From assembly GCF_020740795.1 (NCBI RefSeq), contig NC_067283.1, positions 59,675,966 through 59,739,965 on the forward strand: a stretch of DNA of 64,000 nt, given 5' to 3'. Shown here in pieces: positions 11,151 to 24,100 of this stretch (its first letter is position 1; every line of letters starts with the position of its first letter). This stretch comes from Apus apus (lineage: Eukaryota; Chordata; Aves; Apodiformes; Apodidae). The translations under genes were made by a program, and so were the position numbers. The notes beneath the pieces were generated by a model, which did no database searches, was not told the origin of the DNA, and saw only the letters and a list, made by a program, of their open reading frames with translations.

Positions 11151-14100
11151 TTACTTGGTAAGCCACTAACATACCACCAATGACAAAAAGTTTATTATCT
11201 TGCAACTGCAGATGATTCAGTGGAAGGCTATAAATACTACACGACCCTGCAGAATAATCATTACTTGAAACTATGCCAGGTTGTCCCAGGTAACTTGCTG
11301 AAAACAGTGACAGCTCATGGATCCCAGTCACAAAACTTCTCTCATTCAAAAGACACCACTGATCTCAACACATCTGCTGTAGCACTGCCGTTTTATTATG
11401 CCCATTCCCACAGCTTTGTTTTCTCTCTCTTGCTTTCCTTACCTACTCCTTGGAGCCAGAAAGTATTTAACTGAAATTAGCTACAAGTGTTCCCCATTAG
11501 AATTTGGTTTCTGGTAAGCTTGAGCAAAGCACACCAGGTAAGATTAACTACCTGGAGAACATACTGCCAGAAAAAGAAGTAATTACCACAAGAGACAAAT
11601 GTTTCTGCATTTTTATTCTTATAGTTTGAAGTGTGATGCTTTCTTGGTTAGGTGTTTATGAGAACGACTGGTCTTTCAGCACAGTAGATATTAAAGTACA
11701 AATTAGTGCAGTGCTGCAATGTTCTATCAGCAGTGATCGAATGTGAGAAAAACAAGCATGCAACTCACTATTCCAAGTTAATGAAGATTTTCTTTTAGTT
11801 TGATAGGGCACTTTTTATAGAGCTTTGAAATCTTTAAACCTTTTCTGTCTTCATTTACCCTCTGGCAGAATTAGATATAGGACAAAATGGCAAAGCATTG
11901 GGCAATATACTAATTTATTTCTCTTTGCTGTGCTTTTATTCTACATTTCTTGGCTTTACATATGCAAGCAAGGCTTAAGAGTAGATTGGCTTTCATGACA
12001 TGTAAGTAATTCCTTGGACAGAAGATTTTGCTGAGATGTGTGCATCTTGGCTTTCTAACTTTTCCTGGCATTATGCCATTTTTGTCAGTGGCTTTTCTGA
12101 CTCATGTGAGTAAGGAGACTATTTGTCCTCCTTCATGTACATGTTTCAGAGAGGCTTAGTAAACTTGCTGTTAGCCTCTCTTCAGCACAGCAGTATTACT
12201 CAGTTCCACTGGAGAGACGCTTCTTTTTTGGAAAGACACAAAATGTGTAAACACTTTCATGGTAAGACAGAGGGATCAGAGAAATCAAACTGATGGGCTA
12301 AAACGCAGCAGAGGAGCTATATTGCCCTCATTCCACTTTAAAATCAGCACTCTATAGGACCAGGTCTTCAAGAAACCAGATTGGAGGGAAAACCCAGGTA
12401 TTTCTTTATTTCCAGTCTGAACAACAGACCTGACCAATTAGACCTGAGCAATAACTTGCAGGGTTTCAGAGTGTTTGGGAAGCTTTAGATTGACTGCCAT
12501 AGGAAACAATAAAAGGTCTTGTGTGATTTTAAACTGTCACATTGTGACAGTCACATTGATTAAAACATGAATGGTGTAGCACATGCACACAGGGGCACCA
12601 ATAGCTTCAATTCAGCTGAACATCTGATTCTGCCAATAAATAACAATTACTCCTAACCAGGATTAAGAGCTGAATGCAGCATTACAGCAAATGGCTGCCA
12701 TTACAGATCAAGGACAAGGTCTGAAGGCTCCAGAATTTCCTTTGCCTGCTGTAGGGAAGAGTTACAGGCCAGGCTGGATCAATCTTCGAGCAACCTGGTC
12801 TAGTGGGGTGTCCCTGTCCCATGGCAGGGGGTTGGAACTAGATGACCTTAAGGGTCCCTTCCAATCCAAACCATTCTGTGATTCTATGACTATATAAAAA
12901 CTAAAGCAAGCGATTCTGCAAGTTCATATTGTTCAGATAAGAGAGTAACATTCATTTATTGTCTTTTAGTGCCAGAAAAGTCTTGAGGTTACCATTACAC
13001 TGGTAGCATAGCAGAGAACTTCTCACGCTGCTTCACTTGCAAGACAGTGGATGCTGAGGCAGAGCACGAACAGGAAGGAAGCTGGGGATGGAGCCACCGC
13101 TGTTCCCATCCACCTGCTTCCATGCCATTCTCCAGACATCCCCAGGGTTGCTTTCCTCCTTCCAGTCCATCCTACCTGGTCATTTTAAAGATTTCCATCT
13201 TTTCTAAATCTGGTTGCACTTGCTTCAATGTCCTCATCACCAGCTTCAGAATGACTGTTCCTTCCCTGGACACCCTGAGGAAATGCTAGGCCAACTCTCT
13301 TCTTGAACAAAGCCTGGTTTCTGTGATGTTAGCTGCAGCAAGCAGAAGTAAATGGCCCTCACTTGCTTAACAAAGAAGTTATTAGGGCTGATAGTGAGAA
13401 GGATTTTGGTTGGTTTTAGATTAAATCTAATCTATGCACTGCAAACCTAAATTATAGAAATCCAAACTAAAAAAGAAGCAGAAGTAATCTACTTTGTCTT
13501 CTTTGTTCTTTCAAGTGTCTAATATGTAGGTTGTTTGGGCGTTGGATTTTTTTTCCTTTTTATAACCTCTAGGAAGGACAGACCCATATTTTATACAGCA
13601 GAAACTAGAGATGAAGACATTAGTATTCTCTGGATTCATTTAGCAAGTCCCAACCAACAGGTTCCTGGTGTTAACTCAAAAAGTTAAAGAGCTTTGTTGC
13701 CAAGTTGCAACAAATTCATGGCTGCCTTTGATTGATGGTGATACTGCACATGAACAGTTTCTGATATGATAAATACCTTCACTCACTGGAAAACAAATTA
13801 AAGCATCTACTTCAAAGTGTGTCCATCCCATGGGATTTAGAAGGAACTACCAGAAGCCTGAACAAAGTATTCTGAAATTTGTGGGATTATTCACCTACTT
13901 CAAGTTAGGCAAGTACTAATGTGACCTACAGCTTCAATATATATCCTAATAAAAGTGATGCATACATTTATAAGACCCTGACCTTTACTCAGTACAAGCT
14001 CTGAACAGCTTACAGGAATATTCTATGGATATTCATAGCCCATATCCTCTCCATATTCTTACAGGCAACCAATATTCAGAATATGCTTTGAGAGGATTAT

Positions 14101-14800
14101 TAAAGAACCTACAGTGAATTTCAGTGTTCTTTGCTGGCCTGAACTCATCTCTTCAACCAAAAAATCCTTTCAACTATTTTTTTATATTTGGGAGCTTATA
14201 CTTGCTGTCTTTTAAATATTTTTTAAAAAGTAGAACAACATACTGTAGTGAAACCTTCCCTGCATTGTCTTTCTTTACTTCCCCATTAACTAATGGAATA
14301 AAATGTTCCTTACTTCTGGTAGAATTCCTTTTTACTGCCTTATTAGTTACTACTTATTTTGAAGGTTCAGCCCTTCTGACTTTACAGTCATGTTATTATT
14401 TTTTACTTGCTTTGAGCCAGAAAGCTTTCTTCTCACTTTTTATATGATTCCTCATTCATGTCCAAATCTCAAACAGTTACTGGGGCTTTCTTCCCTGCAG
14501 CTTTTTCTCCACTTTAGAGTTTTTAATACAGTTTTTCAGTCACGGTCAATGCTTTACCAAATTTTACCCAACAGATGAGCAGTTCTCCATTCTTTTCTGG
14601 TTGAAACTCTTCTTCCACAAGTGTAGATTTCTGAATATTAAAATAAATACATTTATTTTCTTTTAGGGTTTTATCGGACATAATTTCAATTGAGTTTCAT
14701 CTTCTTGTTGAAAGAGTTCCCCCATTAAACTAGCTCCTTTAGAGAATACCCTGTCCCAGATTTTATGCATTAAAGGCTGCTGTTGGAATGCCACAACAAC
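11151..14800. other. Intergenic region downstream of RBFA
   Basis: No gene seen. Open frames are short (longest 107 codons at 14124-14447, low complexity and hydrophobic) and resemble no known family. Apart from a CR1 3' scrap at 12768-12892 the stretch looks like ordinary AT-rich intergenic DNA. The first few hundred bases may still be ERV1-derived. Confidence 0.6.
12768..12892 (+). mobile_element. CR1 3' end fragment
   Basis: A short piece ending in GGGGTTGGAACTAGATGACC-like sequence, a CCCTTCCAATCCAAACC block and GATTCTATGA is diagnostic of the CR1 3' UTR. Only about 125 bp remain. Confidence 0.85.
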
Positions 14801-14811
14801 AAAAAAGACAT

Positions 14812-14842
14812 TTTATTACAACACAGAAGCTTTAGTTTTATT
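14812..14842 (-). terminator. Candidate RBFA poly(A) signals
   Basis: Two AATAAA hexamers occur on the minus strand (plus-strand TTTATT at 14812-14817 and 14837-14842), about 300 bases beyond the RBFA stop codon. The spacing suits a 3' UTR of about 0.3 kb. Other AATAAA hexamers lie further on (about 14640-14660). Confidence 0.5.
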
Positions 14843-15134
14843 GGAAATCATCAACAGAACTGCAAGAAGTTTTAACTCAGTACTGCACTATGTATATCTT
14901 GTTACTACAAAACTGCTCCCTGCTTCAAAGTCCTACAACTGCAGCAGCTTGAAAGCTGCTTAACAGAATGTCACAAATAGCATTTTTGGTTTTCTTACTT
15001 AACTTGCGCTAGCCAGTCTCCCCACGTGTATGAAAGAGGAAGTGATAAACAGGCTGCACAAAACTTATCTATGGCAGTCCTCCTCGTTTTTGCTATTGGC
15101 AGCTTCCATCTTAAAAGGAGTGATTATTTCCACT

Positions 15135-18100
15135 TCATTTCAGTTTATTAGTATGCTTAGTTTTGTCATCATCCCCCTCCAATTTGTTTACTTCTTCCTG
15201 TAATTCATCCTCCAGCTCACAGTCTGAAACTGGTCCAGTGTTATCATCCCAGTAATCAGCTTCGTATCTGTCCAGTAAGTATTCCTGTGGTCCAGCAGCA
15301 TCATCAGGAGGATTCCTTATTTTTTTCTTTTTAATTTTCTTTTGAATCTTAGAAAGCTGCTGCTCCTGCTCTTCTGTCCAGGCAATGCTTTCTAGATGTC
15401 TTGACACCTTCAGTCTTTTGTAGTCCATTATCTGCTTATTGAGCAGCTCATGATCAATACCAAAAAGATTAGACCGCATGGGTGAATCTGAAGATTGGGT
15501 TGCTGAAGATAACAGTTTACTGTGGAAAGGAAAACAAATTGTATGATTTTTTTTCCCTGTGCATATTTTAAGGGGTAATGTTAATTCTGACAACTTGAGT
15601 AGCACAGAAATAAACAGGAGTTTTTAGTTTTACTTTATTAATGCACTGTGTTCAGCACTGTGCTTCCTATGTTAAGGAAGAGATACCACCATACTATACA
15701 CCACTACTACATATATATACATATATATATACACCACCATACTAATAATACACAGTCCAAGGACAGGCTGTGTCCAAGGACATGCCTGTCAGCATGTCGA
15801 CAGATTTAATGGGAAGAAGCTGATGAAGCAACTACATTCCAGATGAATCTGTGCTTGCTTCTGGGAAAAGATGTGCATAGGTAACAGAGTGAGCACTAGA
15901 CCTGGGAACCCCAAGAAACTTAAGACTTCTCCCAGTTCTTTCACAAACTGAGAAGCAGCAGCCTGTGTCCAGAACACATCAGCCAGGTGTATGAATGCAG
16001 CATATGGCACCTTAAGCTGCACTTATGTTTAAGTATTTCCACAAGACAGAGAGTTAAGATGTTAGGTGCCCTGTGCCAAAGTCTGTAACAACAGTGATTT
16101 CCATCAACAATTTACTTCTGATTAGCACCTGATGAACTGTCCTGTGAGATGTTAAGACAGAGAAGGCACTTCCACCAACAGACTGCAGCACAGAAGTACA
16201 AGGCTGTTGGCTTTGAGATCATCCAGTCCACAACAGACTCTTCAAACCTATCCCTCAACAGCCAACAACCCCTCACAGAAGAACGCTGTTAACTTAACTT
16301 ACTTTTTATTTATTTAGGGAGATCTATCAGTAAACCTGTACTCATGTATAACAATCCAAACTTATACCAGAAAAAAAAGGGGCCAAATAGTACTGGTAAA
16401 CTTTTTATCCTCATGAGAAAATTACCAGCAAGAAAAAAGTAATACTGCTGCAAGGCATTTTTAATTCTTTAATTATCACAAACACTGAGTCTTGGATTCT
16501 TAGAAATTCTAAAAAAATATTTCCCTCATAAAAATAAAGATACTAATACCAGAGCAAGTACTGGGTCTGCAGTTAACAAGCCTGATGACCATGTCACTGA
16601 ATACAGACATCACCACCTGCTGATTTCTGAGACTGTGTTCTAATACTACCTTACAGGTTAGTTGCCTCTGAAAGTATATACACTGTGCTGTTAAAAGTGA
16701 CAATTCTGTCATTCTCCACAGCTTAAAAGAGGTTCACTTATATATAAAAAATACTTTACCCTTCCCTATTTGCAAATCTGTCCTGCAGCAGGGTGCAAGT
16801 GCACAAGAACTACTGACAAAATAGCCTATAAAAATGTGTCTTTACCAAAATATGAAAGCAAAACAGAGCATATATTATAAGAAATATTTTCCCTTAATTT
16901 TAATAAATGGATGTAGTATTGGTGAAGAAAGCTTATGCCACAAAATGAAATTCCATCCTCTACATTTAATTTATGGGATGATTACATATTACTTCTGTCC
17001 TAGGTTATTCTGTAGCCTCTTTTATTAATAAAAGGGCCCAACTGATCTCTTTAAAAGCTGAGATGCCTTTTGGAAAGGTCTTCCGAAAAGTAGCTCTCTT
17101 CTACTTTCTATTTCCTTGTAACATCATTTGCTGAACTCTGCGAAAACAACATACACATCTAATTAAAATACACTTTCCACTGTGTCAAATAATACCCATT
17201 TTAAGCTGGCCAGCAGAGATGGACACTTGCAGAATTTTGATTCAAAAAACGTACCTAGAGTAATTTTGAGATGTTTCTTCTTCTTCTGAAGGCCCAAAAT
17301 CAGCAACTGACAATAATTCCTCAATCTGAAAATACATTAAGACATGTAGTGTATATATATATTACATGTATTGCATATATTATAGATGTGGGAAACTGTT
17401 CTTACATATTACATATTCTTCTTACATATTACATGTATTATATATTAAAGGCCCTATCTTAAATTTACTCTGTTCACACCTACACAAGAAACAGACAAGT
17501 ATCAAAACAGCAAATGTTTTAATTTTTTATATGTCTGGAATATTTTGCAAAACCATTTCACAATAGCCTTTTCCTCTATTTACATGGAACTGCTTATACT
17601 TCTTTCGAGGGAAGTTTGTCAAATAGCACAACTGATCCATGGATTCCTACAAAGATTTTTGCCTTACATACACTGAACTGTTGGCTAGGGATTGCCAACA
17701 GTTTTTGCTACATAATTTGGCTACAGATTGCTACATAATTTTTATTTTATTTGGTCTTACTACAGTCTTGCAAATCCTTTTTCATAACATTGGGATTTTA
17801 TTAATGTCTTCCCTCTTTCTGCAAGTTTGTATTTCTATTGCATGTAAATATTGAGCTCCCAACTCCCTTTTAACATGCCACCTAACCAGTAAATGCTACA
17901 AATCTAGTATATCCAGTGCTTATAGATTATACCTAATTGTGAGTTTTATCTAATTTTAAATTTTTGTTCCTACTTTTCTTTACATTATATCCCTTCTAAT
18001 TCAACACATTATTTTATGAGTTGAACTGGATGATCCTTCCCTGTGTTTGAATACTTAAAAATCAGGTGCAGTTACATTACTTCATGCCCTGTTATTCAAA

Positions 18101-21100
18101 TCTGTGGATTACATAAATCTGATGATCTGCAAAGTGTTAAAAGATGATCCATCTAAGTGCTTCTCAGTGCCATTCACTGACAGAAGCTATATAAGGAGGG
18201 TTTTTACTTTTCTTGTGTGGTCTAATTTCTTGGTGTCTATGCACTGAACGTGAAGGTAGCCCAGGGCCTTTCTTCTTCAAAAAAAGTAAATGGTCATTTG
18301 GCAAAGTTTGAGAAACAGTCATTAATGCAATAAGGTCCAAAATAACAGACCTGAAAGGCAAAACCTGCAGGAGATACTTGTAGCTCCATCTAGGTACGTT
18401 AATAACAGAGTAATAGTAATGACAAAGTCCTTCTATAATCACTTGCTACTTGTGTCGTATTTCTTGAGTTGATTAGGGGGACCATAATAATGAATATTAA
18501 CAGCTTTCCAAAGTGTTTATTTAATTTCTATTCTTGTGCTTTTGTTGATACTAATGCAGGTGAAAAACATTTGCACTGTGGATCAGTATAATGGCGTGAA
18601 ACTCCGAGCAGAAAGTTCAAGAAATTCACTGCATTTCTAAAGTCTGAAGTTCCTGCTCCCCCTTCCAGCTCTGCTGATAAAACACCACATAAAGCCATAC
18701 GTCACTCACAGTAATTGGTTGTAATAGTAACACATCTGAAAAAGGCTCTTCAGGGCACAGAAACTTTAAAACTAATACACTTGCCATTCACATCAACAGC
18801 CTGAGGAGACATTTGTCATGAAATTTCACTCACTGGAGTGGTTTGACGGTGCCCAGGACAATTTTATGGTACCAACAGGAGGACCTAGAGAGAGGGTGTT
18901 TAGGACCCTGAGGGATCCAGGGGGCAGAACAGGGAGGGGTCAGGGATCATCTCCTGCCATACTCTATATACAAGCCAGGAGGACAAGGAGTGTCCCCCAT
19001 TCCTGCTCTATTCTTCCTTGCTGCTTCACTGTGCTCTGAGGTCTTGGAGAAAGGCTCCTGCTTTGTCATCAGCTTGCAGGATCTGAATCCATCAGGTGTT
19101 GGGAAGAACTGTGGACCCTTTCCCAAGTCAGCCCTGCTGCAAGGGACTTTCAGACACTTACATCTGTGATCATTGACACTGGGTATTGTATATATTTGCA
19201 TACATTTGTTTCTCATTCCACATCTTACTGTCCCTTCCTTGTTGCAGTAAATCTGTTCTGGTTTTAACTTCCAACCGTTAAGTCCTTCTTCCTGATTCCC
19301 ATTTATCTTCCCTTGGGAGGGAGGAGGGGAGTAACAAGATAGCAATTCTGTTCTCTGATTTTTTGTTCACCCTAACCACTAAACTGAGATATAATGTAAT
19401 CTTTCTCACTATTTAAAAAAAATTAACTTCAAAGTCCTAAAGACAGCAAATTCCTAGAAAATATCATTATTCTAGCAGTATTTCAACTAGTTAAAACTAT
19501 CAACACCTTAACTTCTAGGATTTCTTTACTGACTTACTAGCAGCATCAAAAAAAGTTCTTGATGTGATACCTTTTACATTGTATATAAGCATCACTATTA
19601 CTAAACATTCTTTGATAAAATGCTTTGGAACATGAAGAGGGAAGGGTACAGGCAAAGACTGGTTGTTAATGTAGATTGGTAGGGCAACAGCTCCCTCCCT
19701 ACTCCTAACCATTATGGTATGCTAAATCATCATGTTTGCATATTATTATATTTGTACATTACTGTTTTTGTACATTGAGTCAGATATTACAATTACCTCT
19801 TTTACTGCTGCAGCTTCTTTGTCTTTTACAAATACTATTGGGGGTACATTTCCTAGAATCTGCTGACTCGTCAGAAGATACCTGGCAAAAATACAGCATT
19901 CAGCAGCATGAGTAACAGGACAGCACCTCCAGGACAGATAAAACATTTCAGGATATGGTTTGCAAAACTTTCAGTCCAATGGGTATCCATTCAGGTTAGC
20001 GCTGAGCAATACAATACTGCAGAATCCTAACTCTGAACGTATAGCAGACAAAAACTACTAGCTGCAGACCCCACTGAGTATTAATAGTATTAGATTCATC
20101 TCCTGTATGCACAGGCTGGCATAGGTCTTTGCCTACTTCATTTGGCTTACTTATCCCCACTGTAGGAGTGACAGCAGTGTGGGACAGAGCCCTCACAGCA
20201 GGGCAAGACAACTAGTCCTACATACTAGCTGCAAGAAGGATTGACAGGGCTTCCCTTGTCTTCCTCCCATCCAGCAACATTCCTCTTCAAAGACTGGAAG
20301 CTGCTGGAAGAGCATCATGCTGGAGAAGGAATTACACAGCCTAAGGAAACAGGGGGAAAGGAAATGGCTCTACAGGTATGCTTCAGTGCCACCTTGCCCA
20401 TGGGAGGAAGTCCTGATCCTCCAACAGACTGGCAAGACAGCAGAGGGTAAGCTCAGGAAGGAGGAAGAGACAAAAATCTCTATGATATCCTGAAAACTCA
20501 CTGGACTCTCAGACAAAAATGGGTAAAAGCATCACAACGTACAGTAGCAGCCCCACATTTATTTTTTTCTATCAGTATTGTGAAGAATTTCTGTAGTATC
20601 AGTCAACCTTTCCGGAGGATGTCCAAACTGTCCCTAGCAATCAGAATTGCCCAGTGATCCTGTAAGGAGGTACTTGTTATAATCGCCAGTCCTCTTGTGC
20701 AGCACCATATTCTGGCCTACCGTCATGCACAGCATGTACAGCCCACCATCACTAGTTCAGTGAAGTAAAACTTCATCCAAACTTCTCTTCCTTTCTGTTC
20801 AGCCCAGTCCAATCCTAGGACAGCACAGAAGTCAATTAAGCCAGCTGTGCTCCAGCAGGAGAATACACACCTGGTCTGACAGTCACCCCTCCTGTGAGGA
20901 GCATCACAGGAGATGCTCTAACTTCAAATACACAAACTTAAAGCATCCTAACAGGTCAGATATAGATGGTTAGAAATACTTCAGAGATGGTACTAGTACA
21001 TGGCTATGAACTGATGAGGTAGTCTAACTGTTTATCCCGTAGCAGTACCGTATACGTGGAGCACTCCTCCGCAATACGCTTTCAACATAACTTTCTTTCT

Positions 21101-24100
21101 CCGTAGTAGCAGCAGGATTCCAGTACACACGACATGCTGAGAAGTTTGATGCCAGGGACACCTGCAAAAAGAAATACTTTTCTTTAGAGTTATATATAGA
21201 CACACACTTCATATACAACAAAGTCTCTAACTCATGAATAAGCATACAGTCACCCCAAACCGGATATGTAAATTCTTAGAATTTCTTCTTCCACCTCTGC
21301 TCTCAAGAACCAAAATTACGTGGTGCCTTTGTAGAGGTGGAGTTTAACACCAAATAAGGTTTATATTCAGTACTTGAAATTACTTTTTTATTTAGGCAAG
21401 TCACTACCTAATCTCCCTTTCAACTGAAATTAAATGGAGTATAAGTCTGCCAATACCTGCATGTTCCTGACAGTGCTACCTTTAGTCAATGTAATGGTGA
21501 TACCATCACAAATAGTACACAATGACAATTTATGGCATACTGCTTTGAAATACAGTAGAAAGTGTAAGTTTCCACTAAAGAAGGACCTGTGACACTGCCT
21601 GGTTTGTCACCTAGTTCAGCTTTGATACTGACAAAATAGAGGACGCCCCCCATGCTACCGTAATGTTAAAGTCTCTGCAGCTCTAAAGCCTCCTGGGTAT
21701 TAACTCACTAACAGATAATATTCATAGCTCTCACATATGCAACGGAAACACATTATCCAAAAGCACATTATGTCAAAGGGACTGCCCCCAAATTCCAAAG
21801 CAGATACTGACTTTTTCCACCACCAAGTAACTCCTGCCTTGGGAAATCCAACACTCATTTAAAAAAAAAACCACAACCCCCAGTGATGATTAACCAGCTG
21901 TTTCTACCAGCAGAATCATCCCTCCCCATCTCCCACACTGACGTCTAATGTAAGCACACAAAAAACTCTACCTAACAGAAGCTATTTCTTCATTATGAAA
22001 TGAGTAATGCTATCAAGTGGATAAAACTTTGACATAGCAAGCCCGAAGCATTATCCTTATCTGTATTACTATTATGTAATCTGAACTTTTGATACCAAAA
22101 AGCCCAAATTTTGATGGACTGCAGAAAGCCTAGGAGAAGACTCAGCAGTTGTAGCTGACTGTAGAGGTATCATCAGATCGGAAATCAGACAACGTAACCC
22201 ACATATGTAAGAAGGCACAGAAGGATCATCCAGGAAATTACAGGCCTCTTAGTCTGACTTCGGTACCAGGGAAGCTGATGGAGCAGATCACCCTGAGTAC
22301 CATTATATGGTACATTCAGGACAACCAGGTGATCAGGCCCAGTCAGCATGGGTTCATGAAGGGCAGGTCCTGTTTGACTAACCTCATCCCCTTCCATGAC
22401 AAGGTGATCCCCTTACTGGATGAGGGAAGGCCTGTGGATGTTGTCTACCTTGACTGTAGCATGGTATTTGACACCATTTCCCACCGTTCTCTTAGAGAAG
22501 CTGGCTGCTTGTGGCTTGGATGTGCACACACTTCACTGGATAAAAAACTGGTTGGACAGCCGGGTCCAAAGAGTTGTGTTCAATGGAGTTAAATCCAGTT
22601 GGCAGCTGGTCACGAGTGGTGCTCCCAGGGCTGGGGCCACTCCTGTTTCACATCTTTACTGATGACTTGGATGAAGGGATAGAGTGCACCCTCAGTAAGA
22701 TTGCAGATGGCACTAAGCTGGGTGGGAGTGTCGATCTGCTTGAGGGCAGGGAGGCTCTGCAGAGGGATCTGGACAGGCTTGATCAATGGGCCAAGGCCAA
22801 TGGCATGAATTTCAATAAGCCCAAATGTCGGGTACTGCACTTTGGCCACAACAACCCCGGGAGCATTACAGGCCTGGGGAGGACTGGCTGGAGAGCTGCC
22901 CAGAGGAAAAGGACCTGGGGGTGCTGACTGACAGCCAGCTGAACATGAGCCAGTAGTGTGCCCAGGTGGCCAAGAAGGCCAACAGCATCCTGGCCTGCAT
23001 CAGGAATAGTGTGACCAGCAGGACCAGGGAGGTGATCCTGCCCCTGCAATCAGCCTTGGTGAGGACACACCTCGAGCACTGTGTGCAGGTTTGGGCATCA
23101 CAGTACAGGAAGGATATTGAGGTGCTGGAGAGGGTGCAGAGAAGAGCAACTAGGCTGATTAGAGGTCTGGAGAACGGGTCTTATGAGGAGAGGCTGAGGG
23201 AGCTGGGGCTGTTCAGCCTGGAGAACTGGAGGCTCAAGGGAGACCTCATTACTCTCCGCAACTACTTGAAAGGAGGTTGTAGTGAGGTGGGTGTTGGCCT
23301 CTTCTCCCCAGTGACCAGCAATAGGACAAGAGAAAATGGGGTCAAGCTGCATCAGGGGAGGTTCAGATTGGGTATGTGGAAAAATTTATTCACAGAAAGT
23401 GGTGAGGCATTGGAACAGGCTGCCCAGGGGGGTAGTGGAGGCACTGTCCCTGGAAGTGTTCAAAAAATGGGTAGACATGGTGCTTAGAGATCGGTTAGTG
23501 GTCATGGGAGTGTAGGGCTGACTGTTGGACTTGACCTTGAAGGCCTTCTTCAACCTTAATGATTCTATGATTCTAAGATGTGTTTTGATAATGGAAGTAA
23601 CAGTATGGGACCAGTATAAGATCAAAAGTAAAACAGGACTGACTCTCAGCCACGTTCCAGTGCAGCACCAACACTAAGCACTACACAGTTGTTATAATAT
23701 AATCTGTATGTATTTAGAAGAAAGTTGTTTCTTGCCATCTCTCATGTCATAAACTGTTTCAGATACAGCAATGCCTCCTGCAAGTGCTGTGGCTTCCCTA
23801 CACCAACAAGTATTTCTATGTGCAGACATGCCATCTAAGTTAGACAAGGAATCCTCAAAACCCTAGAGAAAGAAATACTATATGAAGGATATTGCACATA
23901 AAGAGCCGTAAGATTCATCCTGCCCACACAATTTTAATCACTTGCCTGAATACTGAACTAATTCAGCTGGCAAAAACATCTGTTTCAATTAAAAATGACA
24001 AAGCTCGTCATAGATGGAGCTATAAGATGCAATTTTTTCCATACTTCTAACTAAGAAAACTAAGTCCATCAAGCCTTTGACTAATTTAATCTTAACAAAA

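Noticed and set aside
22278-23487. Reverse transcriptase ORFs as host genes
   Set aside because: They are frameshifted pieces of a CR1 LINE ending in its typical tail. The same applies to RT-like ORFs at 7526-8095, 31181-31509 and 40736-41852.
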